A stretch of 64,000 nucleotides of DNA, taken from the NCBI GenBank assembly GCA_963812885.1, contig CAWEWZ010000010.1:1-64000 (forward strand), in the 5' to 3' direction. The position numbers and the translations under genes were made by a program. The notes beneath the pieces are model-generated. The model was not told the origin of the DNA, did not search any database, and saw only the letters and a list, made by a program, of their open reading frames with translations. Origin of the DNA: Bog-756 sp963812885. Lineage in GTDB: Bacteria > Actinomycetota > Acidimicrobiia > Acidimicrobiales > RAAP-2. Numbering within the stretch: position 1 is the stretch's first letter; every line of letters starts with the position of its first letter. Of the stretch, positions 26,703 to 35,532 are shown one piece after another.

Positions 26703-27869
26703 ATGGCTCTTCCACTCGACCAGGTCAAGGTCGTCGACGCCGACACCCACTTCACCGAACCCCACGACCTGTGGACCAGTCGGGCGCCGGCCGAGTGGAA
26801 GGACCGGGTACCCCATGTCACCCCGGTCGACGGTGAGGCGTCCTGGGTGGTCGACGGCGAGGTCCTCGGACGGGCCGGAGCCGGCGGTGTCATCGACCGC
26901 GACGGCGTGAAGGGCCGATCCTTCGAGGGCCTCTACGAATGGGGGATCGACCAGGCCCACCCGGGCTCGTACGACCCCGTGGCCAGACTCCAACTCCTCG
27001 ACGAGGTGGGCATCTTCGCCCAGATCATCTTCCCGGGAGTCGTCGGTCTGGGTGGTCAGAAACTGGCCGAGGTGGTCCAGGAGGCACGGCTGCGGACCTT
27101 GTGCACCGAGATCTTCAACGACTTCAATGCCGAGCTCCAGTCGGGGTCGGGCAACCGGCTCCTGCCGATGGCCATCCTTCCGATGTGGGACATCGAGGCG
27201 AGCGTGCGGGAGGCCCGTCGGGCCCACAGCCTCGGTCTGCGCGGGGTCAACATGACGTCGGACACCCAGGATCTGGGGACCCCGGACCTGGCCAGCCGCC
27301 AGTGGGACCCCCTGTGGGAGGCGTGCTGCGAGCTCGGTCTGCCGGTCCACTTCCACATCGGCGCCAGTCTCACCACGATGAACTACTTCGGAACCTATCC
27401 GTGGCCGTCCCACGACGATGACACCAAGCTGGCCATCGGGGGGACGCTCCTGTTCATCGGCAACGCCCGGGTGGTGGTCAACATCATCTGCTCGGGAATG
27501 CTCGAGCGGTTCCCCGAGCTCAAGGTCGTCTCGGTGGAGAGCGGTGCCGGGTGGATCCCGTTCATCCTGGAGGCACTCGACTACGAGATGTCCGAGAACG
27601 CCCCGTTGGCCCGGGCCGCCCTCCCGCTGACCCCGACCGAGTACTTCCGGCGGCAGATCTACGCCACGACGTGGTTCGAGCGGACCAACCTCCCCTCCAT
27701 CGTGGCCGCGGTGGGCGAGGACAACATCATGTTCGAGACCGATTACCCGCACCCGACGTGCCTCTACCCCGACCCGCTGAAGACGGCGGCCGAAACCATG
27801 CGGGACTTGAGCACCACGGCCCAGCGCAAGATCCTCGGGGAGAACGCGGCCAGGCTCTACCGGCTCTAG
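26703..27869 (+). CDS. Amidohydrolase-2 family metal-dependent hydrolase/decarboxylase
   Basis: 388-residue TIM-barrel protein of the amidohydrolase-2 group (relatives of ACMSD and gamma-resorcylate decarboxylase). Metal-binding motifs visible are VVDADTHF at the N-terminus, PVHFHIGASL in the middle and MFETDYPHPTCLYPD near the C-terminus (metal Asp), with VSVESGAGWIPFILE between them. I chose ATG 26703 with AGAGAGG upstream; the longer upstream frame runs through the neighbouring gene's promoter. This window has two more paralogues (35729-37216 and 45457-46659). Substrate unknown, possibly an aromatic acid. Confidence 0.9.
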   Translation: MALPLDQVKVVDADTHFTEPHDLWTSRAPAEWKDRVPHVTPVDGEASWVVDGEVLGRAGAGGVIDRDGVKGRSFEGLYEWGIDQAHPGSYDPVARLQLLDEVGIFAQIIFPGVVGLGGQKLAEVVQEARLRTLCTEIFNDFNAELQSGSGNRLLPMAILPMWDIEASVREARRAHSLGLRGVNMTSDTQDLGTPDLASRQWDPLWEACCELGLPVHFHIGASLTTMNYFGTYPWPSHDDDTKLAIGGTLLFIGNARVVVNIICSGMLERFPELKVVSVESGAGWIPFILEALDYEMSENAPLARAALPLTPTEYFRRQIYATTWFERTNLPSIVAAVGEDNIMFETDYPHPTCLYPDPLKTAAETMRDLSTTAQRKILGENAARLYRL

Positions 27870-27947
27870 CCTTCCTCGCTCGTCGCTCCCTTCCTCGCTC
27901 CGTCGGTCCCTTCCTCGCTCCGTCGGCCCCTTCCTCGCTCCGTCGGT
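27870..27947 (+). repeat. Short tandem repeat of 20-bp units
   Basis: Three copies of a 20-bp unit (CCCTTCCTCGCTCCGTCGGT, the middle copy ending GGC) occupy 27888-27947, preceded by an 18-bp degenerate copy at 27870-27887. The array starts immediately after the TAG stop of the amidohydrolase gene. Confidence 0.85.
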
Positions 27948-27957
27948 CGCCGGACAT

Positions 27958-27989
27958 GACGAGGACGGGGCCGGAGCCCCGTCCTCGTC
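27958..27989. terminator. Strong hairpin, perfect 14-bp stem
   Basis: GACGAGGACGGGGC at 27958-27971 pairs perfectly with GCCCCGTCCTCGTC at 27976-27989 around a CGGA tetraloop. It sits between two convergent genes (stops at 27869 and 28041), so a bidirectional terminator is the simplest reading. No U-tract. Confidence 0.75.
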
Positions 27990-28005
27990 GGCACGGCGTG
28001 TCGTC

Positions 28006-28033
28006 GGGTGACCCCGTACGACCGGGGTCACCC
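28006..28033. terminator. Second hairpin, perfect 11-bp stem
   Basis: GGGTGACCCCG at 28006-28016 pairs with CGGGGTCACCC at 28023-28033 around a 6-nt loop. It lies 7 bases beyond the stop of the leftward secreted-protein gene and probably terminates it. Confidence 0.65.
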
Positions 28034-28040
28034 AAAGGTA

Positions 28041-28778
28041 TTAGGCGATGTTGAGGCTGCTGTGGGCGGGATCGATGATGGTCGTCTTGACCAGGTTCGC
28101 CCCGTTACCCACCTGGTAGAGGAACGTCGGCACCGTCGCCGGGGCGTGTGCCGCCACCAGGTTGTTGCCGGTGACCTTGCCCAGGCAGATCTTGATGGTC
28201 GTGACCGAGTTCAGGTAGGTGCCCGCAGTGGTGACCTTGCCCGTGATCTTGAAGCCGACTTCCTTGCCCAGGCCCGTGGTGCCCGTACCACAGCCGGCGG
28301 CATTGGCCGAGAGGATGGCCGCCCCCGTGGTGTGCGAGGTGTACGTACTCGACCCGACATGGATGACGATGCTCGGGATGGAGGCGGCGATGCTCGAGGT
28401 ACCACTGGTTGCGTAGTTGTTCCACGAGTCGTACCCCCGCTTGCCTGAGACACACGCCGGGTTCGACGAAGGCAGGTGCGTGCCCGTGCACTTCACGGTG
28501 GCGGTCTTGATGGTCTCGTTGGGCAGGGTGCCGGCGTGGGTGGACCCGCAGGCCGAACCGGACAGCGTCCCACCGGTGGTGGTCGTCGACGTGGTCATAG
28601 CCGTGGTGAGAGAACCGTTCTTGGAAATTCCCGGCGCCGCGAAGTGGACGGTTCCGGTCAACGCACAGGTGATGGGCGTATTGGCCCCGGCCACACTCGA
28701 CGTGCTCACGAGGGCCACCGCGCCGGCACTGGCCGGCATGGCGATCGCAGCAGCGACCAAGAGAAGTTTGCGAATCAT
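28041..28778 (-). CDS. Secreted hypothetical protein
   Basis: 245 residues from ATG 28778, chosen because AAGGAG lies eight bases upstream and because it begins with a clear signal peptide (MIRKLLLVAAAIAMPASAGAVALVS, cleavage probably after AGA or VAGA). The mature part is Ser/Thr/Gly-rich, beta-type, with four scattered cysteines (ITCALTG, SGSACGST, VKCTGTH, PACVSG) and a later pair (AAGCGTG, IKICLGK). I do not recognise the family. Such proteins are common in Acidimicrobiia as exported beta-sandwich proteins. Expressed alone between hairpins on one side and a long leader on the other. Confidence 0.8.
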   Translation of the reverse strand: MIRKLLLVAAAIAMPASAGAVALVSTSSVAGANTPITCALTGTVHFAAPGISKNGSLTTAMTTSTTTTGGTLSGSACGSTHAGTLPNETIKTATVKCTGTHLPSSNPACVSGKRGYDSWNNYATSGTSSIAASIPSIVIHVGSSTYTSHTTGAAILSANAAGCGTGTTGLGKEVGFKITGKVTTAGTYLNSVTTIKICLGKVTGNNLVAAHAPATVPTFLYQVGNGANLVKTTIIDPAHSSLNIA

Positions 28779-29125
28779 GTCTGCTCCTTGTTCGTCCATG
28801 TCTCCATGGATCTGCAGCCGGGCGACGGGTGTCCCCGACAAGAGATGCCTCGGCATGGCGAGAGCATCGAGCCTCTGAGCCCGGATCCCCCTTTCGATTC
28901 AAGACCGCCGGTCGCTTCGACCCTGTGGGCCGACGCTGGTGGTCAAACCATGTCGTGCGGGCACAGATCCCCCCGTACTCGCACGCTCTCACCAACCATG
29001 CCGAACTCTAAGTGTTGATCGGATGGCTGGCAACCGGTGTTGCCGAAACGAGCGACTCCGAACCGAACGGCCACACCCGGAACCGTCCCCTCCCACGGTG
29101 GACAACGGCGACGGACGTAGACTGA
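28779..29125. other. Intergenic, no gene recognised
   Basis: About 350 bases upstream of the secreted-protein gene. Only short shadow frames are present. The promoter of the leftward gene must lie here, but I see no confident -10/-35 pair. Confidence 0.4.
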
Positions 29126-29490
29126 CTGCCAGCCCGACCTGGTCATCCGTGGTGGAGTGGTCGTCGACGGTACCGGTCGAGCCCGGTCGTACTGCGGATG
29201 TCGCTGTCAGTGACGGAGTGATCACAGAGGTCGGTCGACGGGCCGGGTCGGTCGATCGGGTGATCGACGCCGACGGCCTGGTGGTCACCCGTCGAGTTCC
29301 CACACCCGCTACGAGGTGATGGAACTGCGGGGTGGGCGGGGCCAGCCGCCTGATCCAGAGGTCGGAAGGCTACGTGTCCACCTTGGTGGGCGGTGAAGAG
29401 GTCGTCGCCGGCGGCCAGCTCACCGAGGCCCGACCCGGCCGTCTCGTCGCGGTCCACGGCGGATGCCGTCGCCCGCCTGAGGGTGGCCAC
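29126..29490 (+). pseudogene. D-aminoacylase/amidohydrolase remnant with deleted catalytic core
   Basis: The two ends of an N-acyl-D-amino-acid deacylase-like gene are recognisable with the middle missing. The N-terminal start is DLVIRGGVVVDGTG (29137 onward), then in the next frame RTADVAVSDGVITEVGRRAGSVDRVIDADGLVVT. About 60 bases later the sequence jumps to the C-terminal hallmark RLIQRSEGYVSTLVGGEEVVAGGQLTEARPGRLV (about 29346-29450). An intact enzyme is about 500-570 residues, so roughly 400 residues including all metal ligands are gone. This is not explained by a one-base error and looks like a true deletion relic. Confidence 0.7.
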
Positions 29491-29500
29491 CCGGCCGCAC

Positions 29501-30460
29501 CTACCAGGCGTAGGCCTCGGGAGCCGAACCGGGGCCCGGGAATATCTTGTCCAGCCTCCCGAGCACCTCGGCGTCGAGCTCGATGTCGATCGAGCGCAGG
29601 CTCCCCTCGAACTGTCCCATGGTGCGCGGCCCGATGATCGGTGCCGTCACCACCGGGTTGGACAACAGCCAGGCCAGAGCGACATCAGCCGGACGTTCGC
29701 CGAGCTCGGAGCAGACCTTCTCCCAGGCGTCGAGCGTGGACCGCAGCCAATCATTGGCCGCCCGCATCCCGTCGTCGGCCCGCCGGCCCTCGGTGGCCTC
29801 GGCGATCGAGCCGGCCAGCAGCCCACCCCCGAGCGGACTCCAGGGGAGGATGCCGATGCCGTAGGCCTCGCAGGCCGGGACGACCTCGAGCTCGATGGCG
29901 CGGGTCTTGAGGTTGTAGAGGCTCTGCTCGGAGACGAGGCCGAACGTGCTCCGTCGCTTGGCGGCCTCGTTGGCGGCGACGATGTTCCAGGCAGCGAAGT
30001 TGGAGCTGCCCACATAGATCACCTTCCCCTGCGCCACCAACAGGTCCATCGCCTGCCAGATCTCCTCCCAGGGCGTGTTCCGGTCGACGTGGTGCATCTG
30101 GTAGAGGTCGATGTGGTCGGTCTGCAGACGTCGGAGACTGGCGTCACAGGCATCCCGAATGTGGCGCGCCGACAGTTTCGAGTCGTTGGGCCAGTCGCCG
30201 GCCACATTGCCGTAGACCTTGGTGGCCAGGACCACCTTCTCCCTTCGGCCCCCGCCCTGCTCGAACCACCGGCCGAGGATCTGCTCGGTCTCACCTCCTC
30301 CGTAGCCATTGGCCGAGTCGAAGAAATTGATTCCCGCATCCAAGGCCCGGTCCATGATGGCGAAGCTGTCGGCCTCCCCGGTCTGCGAACCGAAGTTCAT
30401 GGTGCCGAGGCAGAGGGGGCTGACCTGCAGTCCGGATCGTCCGAGGTGGCGATAGTTCAT
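29501..30460 (-). CDS. Aldo/keto reductase
   Basis: 319 residues, (beta/alpha)8 NADPH-dependent oxidoreductase. The catalytic tetrad is Asp48 (NFFDSA), Tyr53 (NGYGGGE), Lys81 (LATKVYG) and His123 (LYQMHH). YVGSSNFAAWNI, SEQSLYNLKTRAIE and LPWSPLGGGLLAG are cofactor and barrel signatures, and APIIGPRTMGQFEGSL binds the nicotinamide phosphate. Most like the YhdN/YghZ-type general stress AKRs. Substrate unknown. Confidence 0.92.
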   Translation of the reverse strand: MNYRHLGRSGLQVSPLCLGTMNFGSQTGEADSFAIMDRALDAGINFFDSANGYGGGETEQILGRWFEQGGGRREKVVLATKVYGNVAGDWPNDSKLSARHIRDACDASLRRLQTDHIDLYQMHHVDRNTPWEEIWQAMDLLVAQGKVIYVGSSNFAAWNIVAANEAAKRRSTFGLVSEQSLYNLKTRAIELEVVPACEAYGIGILPWSPLGGGLLAGSIAEATEGRRADDGMRAANDWLRSTLDAWEKVCSELGERPADVALAWLLSNPVVTAPIIGPRTMGQFEGSLRSIDIELDAEVLGRLDKIFPGPGSAPEAYAW

Positions 30461-30503
30461 GGGAGGACCTTAGGCCGTCCCGAAACCGTCCGGCCCGACC
30501 CCG

Positions 30504-32141
30504 TCAGAATCCGCCCACCGGCAGCACCAGCGCCGACGGATGGGCCGGGTCGTGGAGAACCTCCTGGTCGGCCGGGCACAGACGGGTGGCATCGGCGAGC
30601 CGGTCGCCGCTCCCCGTGTTACGGGCGAACAGCGGATGGGCGCCGCTCGAGACCTGCAGACGCACCCGGTGGCCGCGCCGGAAGGTGTTGGCGGTGGGCC
30701 ACAGGTCGATCCGCAGGAAGAACGAACCGTCCCGATCCCGGGTCACATCGGTCGGGTTCAGGCGCACGATCCCGTCACAGAGGTTCTTGGATCTGCCCTG
30801 AGGGGTCACGTCGCACAGCCGCACGAAGAAGTCGGTGTGCTCGAGGCTCGAGCGCAGATGCAGATCGGTCGCCACCGGGCCGATCACGGTGAGGTCCCCG
30901 GCCAACGGGTCACTCGTGTAGGTCAACACGTCTGACCGGGCCTCCCGCCGGCGTTGGTCCTTCGGTCCGGCGTTGCCGCCGAGGAGTGACGGCCCTCCGA
31001 TACCGGGTGTGGGGTCGGCCGGGTCGTAGCGGTAGCGGTCGGGGGAGGAGGCAACGGGCGGATGAGGGCCGAGCCCGCCCTCGGGGTGCAAGTACCAGGG
31101 TTGAGGCACGGTCGGCGGCGGCCAGTCGTCCAGTTCCACCCAGCGCCGGGAGCCCATGACAAAGACCCGCACCGGATGCCGCCGGCCCCGGCCGGTCTGG
31201 CCGGCCACGTGGATGTCGAACCACTCGAGACCGTCGCGGAGGCTGGCGGCGAGACCGCCCGGACTCACGTGGGACCAGGGGCCGACGCAGAGGCGCACCT
31301 CCCGGCCCGCGTCCCGCAGGGCCCGGTAGTCGGCGATCTGGCCGGGCAGGAAGAGGTCGTACCAGCCACCGACCAGGCTGGCCGGCGCGGTGCCCTCCAG
31401 GTGGCGACCGAAGATCACCGGCTCCCACCAGGGGTCGCCGGGCTCCTCGTGGATCAGCCAGTCACCGAAGAAGTCCACGTGCTGTCCGACGGCGGCCAGG
31501 TCGGCGTCCCGCAGGGGCAGGACCCGGGCCCCCTTGTGCACCGCCCGCCGGGTGGCCAACTGGGACCTGAGTACCCGCAGGGGGGAGAGCTCCTGGTGGG
31601 ACACCTGATGGATCCAGGCCAGGGCGGTCTCGAGGGCGAACGACCCCCCGGGATAGGTGACGGTGCCGGGGAAGTCCGACGCCGTCACCTCGAGGGCCGT
31701 GGCCCGGAGGTACGCCGGTGCCTCCTCACTCACCGCCCACTGGGTCAAGCCCAGGTAGCTCGGGCCGAAGGTGGCCAGCCGGCCGTCGAACCACGGTTGA
31801 CCGGCGACCCAGTCCAGCGTGGTCCGTCCATCGGCCCGCTCGTTGCGGAACGGATCGAACCGGCCCTCCGACCCGAAGGTCCCCCGCACACTCTGGATGA
31901 CCATCTGGTACCCCCGCTCGGCGAAGAGCCGGCCGACCATGCCCATCTGGCGCCGCCCGTAGGGGGTGCGGATCAGGACGGTGGGCACCTCCGCCAGCGG
32001 GCCGCTCGGGAACCAGTGATCGGCCAGGAGGACGGCGCCGTCGTCCATCTTGGCCGGGAGGTTCCGCTCGACCGACACCTGGTCGGTCCGGGCCGGCGCC
32101 AGCCCGGCCAGTCTCCCCAGGGCCTTGCTCGACAGTGTCAC
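30504..32141 (-). CDS. CocE/NonD-family hydrolase (X-Pro dipeptidyl-peptidase-like)
   Basis: 545 residues from GTG 32141; the frame extends further upstream but would overlap the neighbouring small gene and adds only Arg/Pro/Gly-rich shadow sequence. The alpha/beta-hydrolase core has LLADHWFPSG, TVLIRTPYGRR, the nucleophile motif FGPSYLGLTQW (G-x-S-Y-x-G), ASLVGGWYDLFLPGQ (Asp) and GPWSHVSPG (His). The C-terminal jelly-roll (LTYTSDPLAGDLTVIGPVATDLHLRSSLEHTDFFVRLCDV, then RVRLQVSSGAHPLFARN) is the XPD_C domain. Hydrolyses an ester or Xaa-Pro bond; no clear signal peptide, so probably cytoplasmic. Confidence 0.9.
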   Translation of the reverse strand: MTLSSKALGRLAGLAPARTDQVSVERNLPAKMDDGAVLLADHWFPSGPLAEVPTVLIRTPYGRRQMGMVGRLFAERGYQMVIQSVRGTFGSEGRFDPFRNERADGRTTLDWVAGQPWFDGRLATFGPSYLGLTQWAVSEEAPAYLRATALEVTASDFPGTVTYPGGSFALETALAWIHQVSHQELSPLRVLRSQLATRRAVHKGARVLPLRDADLAAVGQHVDFFGDWLIHEEPGDPWWEPVIFGRHLEGTAPASLVGGWYDLFLPGQIADYRALRDAGREVRLCVGPWSHVSPGGLAASLRDGLEWFDIHVAGQTGRGRRHPVRVFVMGSRRWVELDDWPPPTVPQPWYLHPEGGLGPHPPVASSPDRYRYDPADPTPGIGGPSLLGGNAGPKDQRRREARSDVLTYTSDPLAGDLTVIGPVATDLHLRSSLEHTDFFVRLCDVTPQGRSKNLCDGIVRLNPTDVTRDRDGSFFLRIDLWPTANTFRRGHRVRLQVSSGAHPLFARNTGSGDRLADATRLCPADQEVLHDPAHPSALVLPVGGF

Positions 32142-32245
32142 CGCCCCCCAGTCTGCCCGGTTCCCGTCCGTCCCGCCGGGCCGGGGCACGGGCCGGCCGG
32201 CCGGGTCCGAACCCGACCGGACAGGAGGCCCCGAGGCTCCCGGCG

Positions 32246-32449
32246 CTACCGCTCCCGCATGAGGCGGTCGAATTGCTCCCAGGTCATGCGCACAGGAATC
32301 TTGGCGCTCATCGGCGCCCAATCGATGGTGCCCTGGCTGATGCGGAGCTCACCCAGCTTCTCGCCGTCGCTCCGGACTTCGAAGACCACGTCGGCGTGCA
32401 GCACCACCTTGGTGGTCGGAATGCTCATCTCTACGTCGTGCGTCGGCAC
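32246..32449 (-). CDS. Small conserved hypothetical protein
   Basis: 67 residues: a beta-strand segment FEVRSDGEKLGELRISQGTIDWAP followed by a helix VRMTWEQFDRLMRER. This pattern recurs as a stand-alone small protein in actinobacteria, to my recollection, but no function is known. It is not a shadow: codon third positions are GC-biased in this frame and the sequence is well folded-looking. ATG 32449 has GGAGGGACC upstream. Confidence 0.7.
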   Translation of the reverse strand: MPTHDVEMSIPTTKVVLHADVVFEVRSDGEKLGELRISQGTIDWAPMSAKIPVRMTWEQFDRLMRER

Positions 32450-32656
32450 CGGGTCCCTCCTCGGTCCGCGCTCCCGTGTCCCTGCACACTACGCACGACC
32501 TCGATACCGTCGACGGGGCGTGCACCTCCACCCGTCGTCCCCGGAGCCCACGGATACCCGCCTGAAGGTGCTCCAGGAGAGGGCCCAACTCGCTACCCTG
32601 GACCGCGGGGCCGATCGGCCCCGTCGGTGCCTCAGGACCGACCCGGAAGGAGCGGC

Positions 32657-33127
32657 GTGACCGACCATGTGAAGGATCCGAACGCCGTCGCCCAGCTCGA
32701 ACCCCGTCAGTACGCGGTCACCCAGGAAGGGGCCACCGAACCGGCCTTCGACAACGAGTACTGGGACCACAAGCAAGCCGGTCTCTACGTCGACATCGTC
32801 TCCGGCGAGCCATTGTTCGCATCGACCAAGAAGTACGACAGCGGCTGCGGGTGGCCGAGCTTCACCGCGCCGATCGAAGCCGACAATGTCGTCGAGGACG
32901 AGGACCGGAGCCTGGGCATGGTCAGGATCGAGGTCCGCTCACGCCACGGGGACAGCCACCTGGGGCACGTCTTCGAGGACGGGCCGGCCGAGGAGGGCGG
33001 ACTGCGCTACTGCATCAACTCCGCGGCCCTACGGTTCGTCCCTTACGAGGACCTGGAGGCGGAGGGATACGGCAAGTACAAGACGTTGTTCGACAACCCA
33101 CCGACAAGGCAGGAGGAATCCACATGA
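32657..33127 (+). CDS. msrB: Peptide-methionine (R)-S-oxide reductase
   Basis: 156 residues. Reduces methionine-R-sulfoxide in proteins. SGCGWPSF is at 62-69, His101 and His104 lie in GDSHLGHVF, and the catalytic Cys119 lies in LRYCINSAAL. The zinc-binding CxxC pairs of other MsrB forms are absent, as in many bacterial members. AAGGAG at 32647-32652 sets the GTG start at 32657. Its stop overlaps the msrA start by four bases (ATGA at 33124-33127), so the two oxidised-Met repair enzymes are translationally coupled. Confidence 0.95.
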   Translation: MTDHVKDPNAVAQLEPRQYAVTQEGATEPAFDNEYWDHKQAGLYVDIVSGEPLFASTKKYDSGCGWPSFTAPIEADNVVEDEDRSLGMVRIEVRSRHGDSHLGHVFEDGPAEEGGLRYCINSAALRFVPYEDLEAEGYGKYKTLFDNPPTRQEEST

Positions 33128-33642
33128 GCACCACTGAGAAGGCCATCCTCGCCGGAGGCTGTTTCTGGGGGATGCAGGATCTGATCCGGAGGCACCCGGG
33201 CGTGCTGTCCACCCGGGTCGGATACACCGGAGGCACCGTCCCGAACGCCACCTACGGCAATCACGAAGGGCACGCCGAAGCGATCGAGATCACCTTCGAC
33301 CCGGCCGAAACCTCGTACCGCGACCTGCTCGAGCTCTTCTTCCAGATCCACGATCCGACGACGCTGAACCGTCAGGGGAACGACCGGGGAACCAGTTACC
33401 GGTCGGCCATCTTCTACCTCGACGACGAACAGCGCCGGATGGCCGAGGACACCATCGCCGACGTCGAGGCCTCCGGCCTGTGGCCGGGGAAGGTGGTCAC
33501 CGAAGTGACCCCGGCCGGGCCGTTCTGGGAAGCCGAGCCCGAGCACCAGGACTACCTCGAACGGTACCCGCAGGGCTACACCTGCCACTTCCCGCGACCG
33601 GGCTGGGTGCTTCCCCACCGCAAGGACAGCGTCGCCCACTGA
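33124..33642 (+). CDS. msrA: Peptide-methionine (S)-S-oxide reductase
   Basis: 172 residues. The active-site motif GGCFWG has catalytic Cys13. GYTGGTVPNATYGNHEGHAEAIEITFDP and FFQIHDPTTLNRQGNDRGTSYRSAIF are classical MsrA blocks. Together with msrB it repairs both diastereomers of methionine sulfoxide. No resolving C-terminal Cys motif is obvious beyond YTCHF. Overlaps msrB by four bases. Confidence 0.96.
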   Translation: MSTTEKAILAGGCFWGMQDLIRRHPGVLSTRVGYTGGTVPNATYGNHEGHAEAIEITFDPAETSYRDLLELFFQIHDPTTLNRQGNDRGTSYRSAIFYLDDEQRRMAEDTIADVEASGLWPGKVVTEVTPAGPFWEAEPEHQDYLERYPQGYTCHFPRPGWVLPHRKDSVAH

Positions 33643-33734
33643 ACCGGCGTCGGTGGTCCGACCCCGGCGCATGCTGACGGCCGAAGGCCCTTGTGGCCGG
33701 CCAGCTGCCCGGTTGCGGCGCCGGAGGCGACGAC

Positions 33735-34085
33735 CTACAGCAGCTCGAGGACCCGTTCCGGCGGTCTGGCGATGACGGCCCGTTCGCCGAGCACGAAGAT
33801 CGGGCGCTCCAACAGGATGGGGTGGCGGGCGATCGCCTCCAGGAGCTGTTCGTCGGAGGCGTCGCCCAGCCCGCCTTCGGTGTAGACCGGTTCGCCGGTG
33901 CGCATCATGGCCCGGGGGTCCTCGATGCCGAGCCGTTGCATGAGCCGGATCAGCTCGTCGACGGTGGGCGCGGTCTGGAGGTAGCGCACCAGGTCGGCAT
34001 CGATGCCCTGCTCCTTGAGCAGCGCGTCCGCCGTCCGGCACTTCGAACACGAGGGATTGAAGTACAGGGCGGGCTCGGCTTCCAC
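33735..34085 (-). CDS. ArsC/Spx-family reductase (arsenate-reductase-like)
   Basis: 116 residues, thioredoxin-like fold. It opens YFNPSCSKCRTADALL with Cys13 and Cys16; ArsC uses the first Cys. Later IRLMQRLGIEDPRAMMRTGEP and HPILLERPIFVLGERAVIARPPERVLELL match the glutaredoxin-coupled arsenate reductase pattern. GTG start at 34085. It converges with msrA. No other arsenic gene is nearby, so a general thiol role (YffB-like) is equally possible. Confidence 0.85.
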   Translation of the reverse strand: MEAEPALYFNPSCSKCRTADALLKEQGIDADLVRYLQTAPTVDELIRLMQRLGIEDPRAMMRTGEPVYTEGGLGDASDEQLLEAIARHPILLERPIFVLGERAVIARPPERVLELL

Positions 34086-34107
34086 TCCCCCATCCTACGA
34101 TCCCCGC

Positions 34108-35532
34108 TCAGGTCGGATCGTCGAGGTCGGGGGGATGGGCGGCGATCCAGGCGGTGGACGACCGCGGGACGACATGCTGGGAGAGGGCCGCCTTGTGAGC
34201 AGCCACCTGGCTCGGGGTCTGGGCGAAATTGAACGACCCGAGATAGTTGTAGGCGTTCTTGTCCGTGGCGTTGAGTGGCGGCACACCGAGCACATGCTCG
34301 GTGAAGGCGAGGATGCTGGCCCAGGTGGCCACGTTGTGATCGGTATGTCCCTTGATCACCCACGGCGAGATCAGGATCATCGGCACCCGGATACCCAGGC
34401 TGCTGGGGGGCGCCACCGCGTCGTAGAAGCACCCGCAGTCGTCCCACGACAGGAAGATGGCGGTCGACTGCCACTGGGGACCGTTCTCGATGGCCGAGAC
34501 GACCTTGCCGATCCAGTTGTCCCCGGTGGCCATGGAGGTCCCGTTGTGCTGGGAGGTCGAGCCGCTCGGACCTCTGGCCGGCATGAGCAGCGAGAAGTTG
34601 GGCAGCGTCCCGTTCTTGGCGTTGGTGATGACGCTGGCCGTGGGCACCATGCTCTTGGCCTCGTTGGTGTACAGGCAGTCGGCAAAGGTCGGACAGGTGT
34701 CCCAGATGTAGTTTCCGTCCGACTTGTCGGCGCCGTAGATCTTGAAGGTCTCGCCCGCCTTCTTGAGGCTGTCCAGGATGGTCGGCACCCAGTGGGCGGG
34801 GCTCTTGCGCACCGCCACCGGCTCCTTCTTGACCTCGGGGCTGCCCTTGGGCGCCGGGACGCACGAGGGCTCCATCATGAACGGCGCCATCCCGGTCGCC
34901 GACCAGGGAGCGGTATCTCCCGAGTCGCATCCCCATCCCGGCCCGTTTCCCGACGGGTTGTCGCCGGAGAAGCCGTCGAGGTTGTTGGCGGTGACCAGCG
35001 CCAGGTGCTCACCCCAGCTGGGAACGGGGCCCGGCTCGAAGGTCATGTCGCTGATGGCAAAGGTCTTGGCCAGGGAGATGACGTTCTGCACGGAGGGGTT
35101 CGGTCCCCCGCCCGACAAGGTCGGCTGGTAGACCGAGTAACAGGCATACTTCGGGCCGCTGCACCCATTGACCTTGTCGAACCCGTCCATCTTGCCGCCG
35201 TCGATGGCCGTCGTCTGGCCCTTGATGCTGTGGTCGATGCTCGGGACCACGTCGGGGGCGGCGGACAGCGGGATGGTCTGGCCGGTCGACAGGGTGCCGG
35301 TGGTCGTCCCTGTGCACCGCGGGTGCTGGACGCAGAAGGCGCCGAGGATGTTGTTGAAACTGTGGTTCTCCTGCATGAAGATCACTACGTGCTTGATCGG
35401 CGTGGGAAAGGTGACGGCCGATGCCCCCGCCGGTTGCGAACTCGGACCCGGACTCAGGCCCGAGGCCGACACCGCGGCGATGGTCCCGACACCCAAGACG
35501 ATGGCGGCCGATAGGGCCAGGCGGTGTCGCAT
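34108..35532 (-). CDS. Secreted phosphoesterase (phospholipase C/acid phosphatase family)
   Basis: 474 residues from ATG 35532, preceded by AGGAGGACGAG. A signal peptide (MRHRLALSAAIVLGVGTIAAVSA) precedes the family opening motif IKHVVIFMQENHSFNNILG, where Glu and Asn ligate metal. AMTFEPGPVPSWGEHL-like and ATAIFLSWDDCGCFYDAVAPP segments and GIRVPMILISPWVIKGHTDHNVATWASILAFTEHVLG complete the metal site and the end of the alkaline-phosphatase-like fold. Probably an exported phospholipase C-type enzyme or acid phosphatase acting on phospholipids or organic phosphate. A second family member lies at 49688-50909. Confidence 0.88.
   Translation of the reverse strand: MRHRLALSAAIVLGVGTIAAVSASGLSPGPSSQPAGASAVTFPTPIKHVVIFMQENHSFNNILGAFCVQHPRCTGTTTGTLSTGQTIPLSAAPDVVPSIDHSIKGQTTAIDGGKMDGFDKVNGCSGPKYACYSVYQPTLSGGGPNPSVQNVISLAKTFAISDMTFEPGPVPSWGEHLALVTANNLDGFSGDNPSGNGPGWGCDSGDTAPWSATGMAPFMMEPSCVPAPKGSPEVKKEPVAVRKSPAHWVPTILDSLKKAGETFKIYGADKSDGNYIWDTCPTFADCLYTNEAKSMVPTASVITNAKNGTLPNFSLLMPARGPSGSTSQHNGTSMATGDNWIGKVVSAIENGPQWQSTAIFLSWDDCGCFYDAVAPPSSLGIRVPMILISPWVIKGHTDHNVATWASILAFTEHVLGVPPLNATDKNAYNYLGSFNFAQTPSQVAAHKAALSQHVVPRSSTAWIAAHPPDLDDPT

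Noticed and set aside
27870..27947. CRISPR array
   Set aside because: The 20-bp units are directly adjacent with no spacers, and no cas gene is present.
30504..32321. 605-residue version of the CocE-like hydrolase starting at 32321
   Set aside because: The first 60 residues are low-complexity shadow and would overlap the conserved small gene at 32246-32449; GTG 32141 fits the family better.
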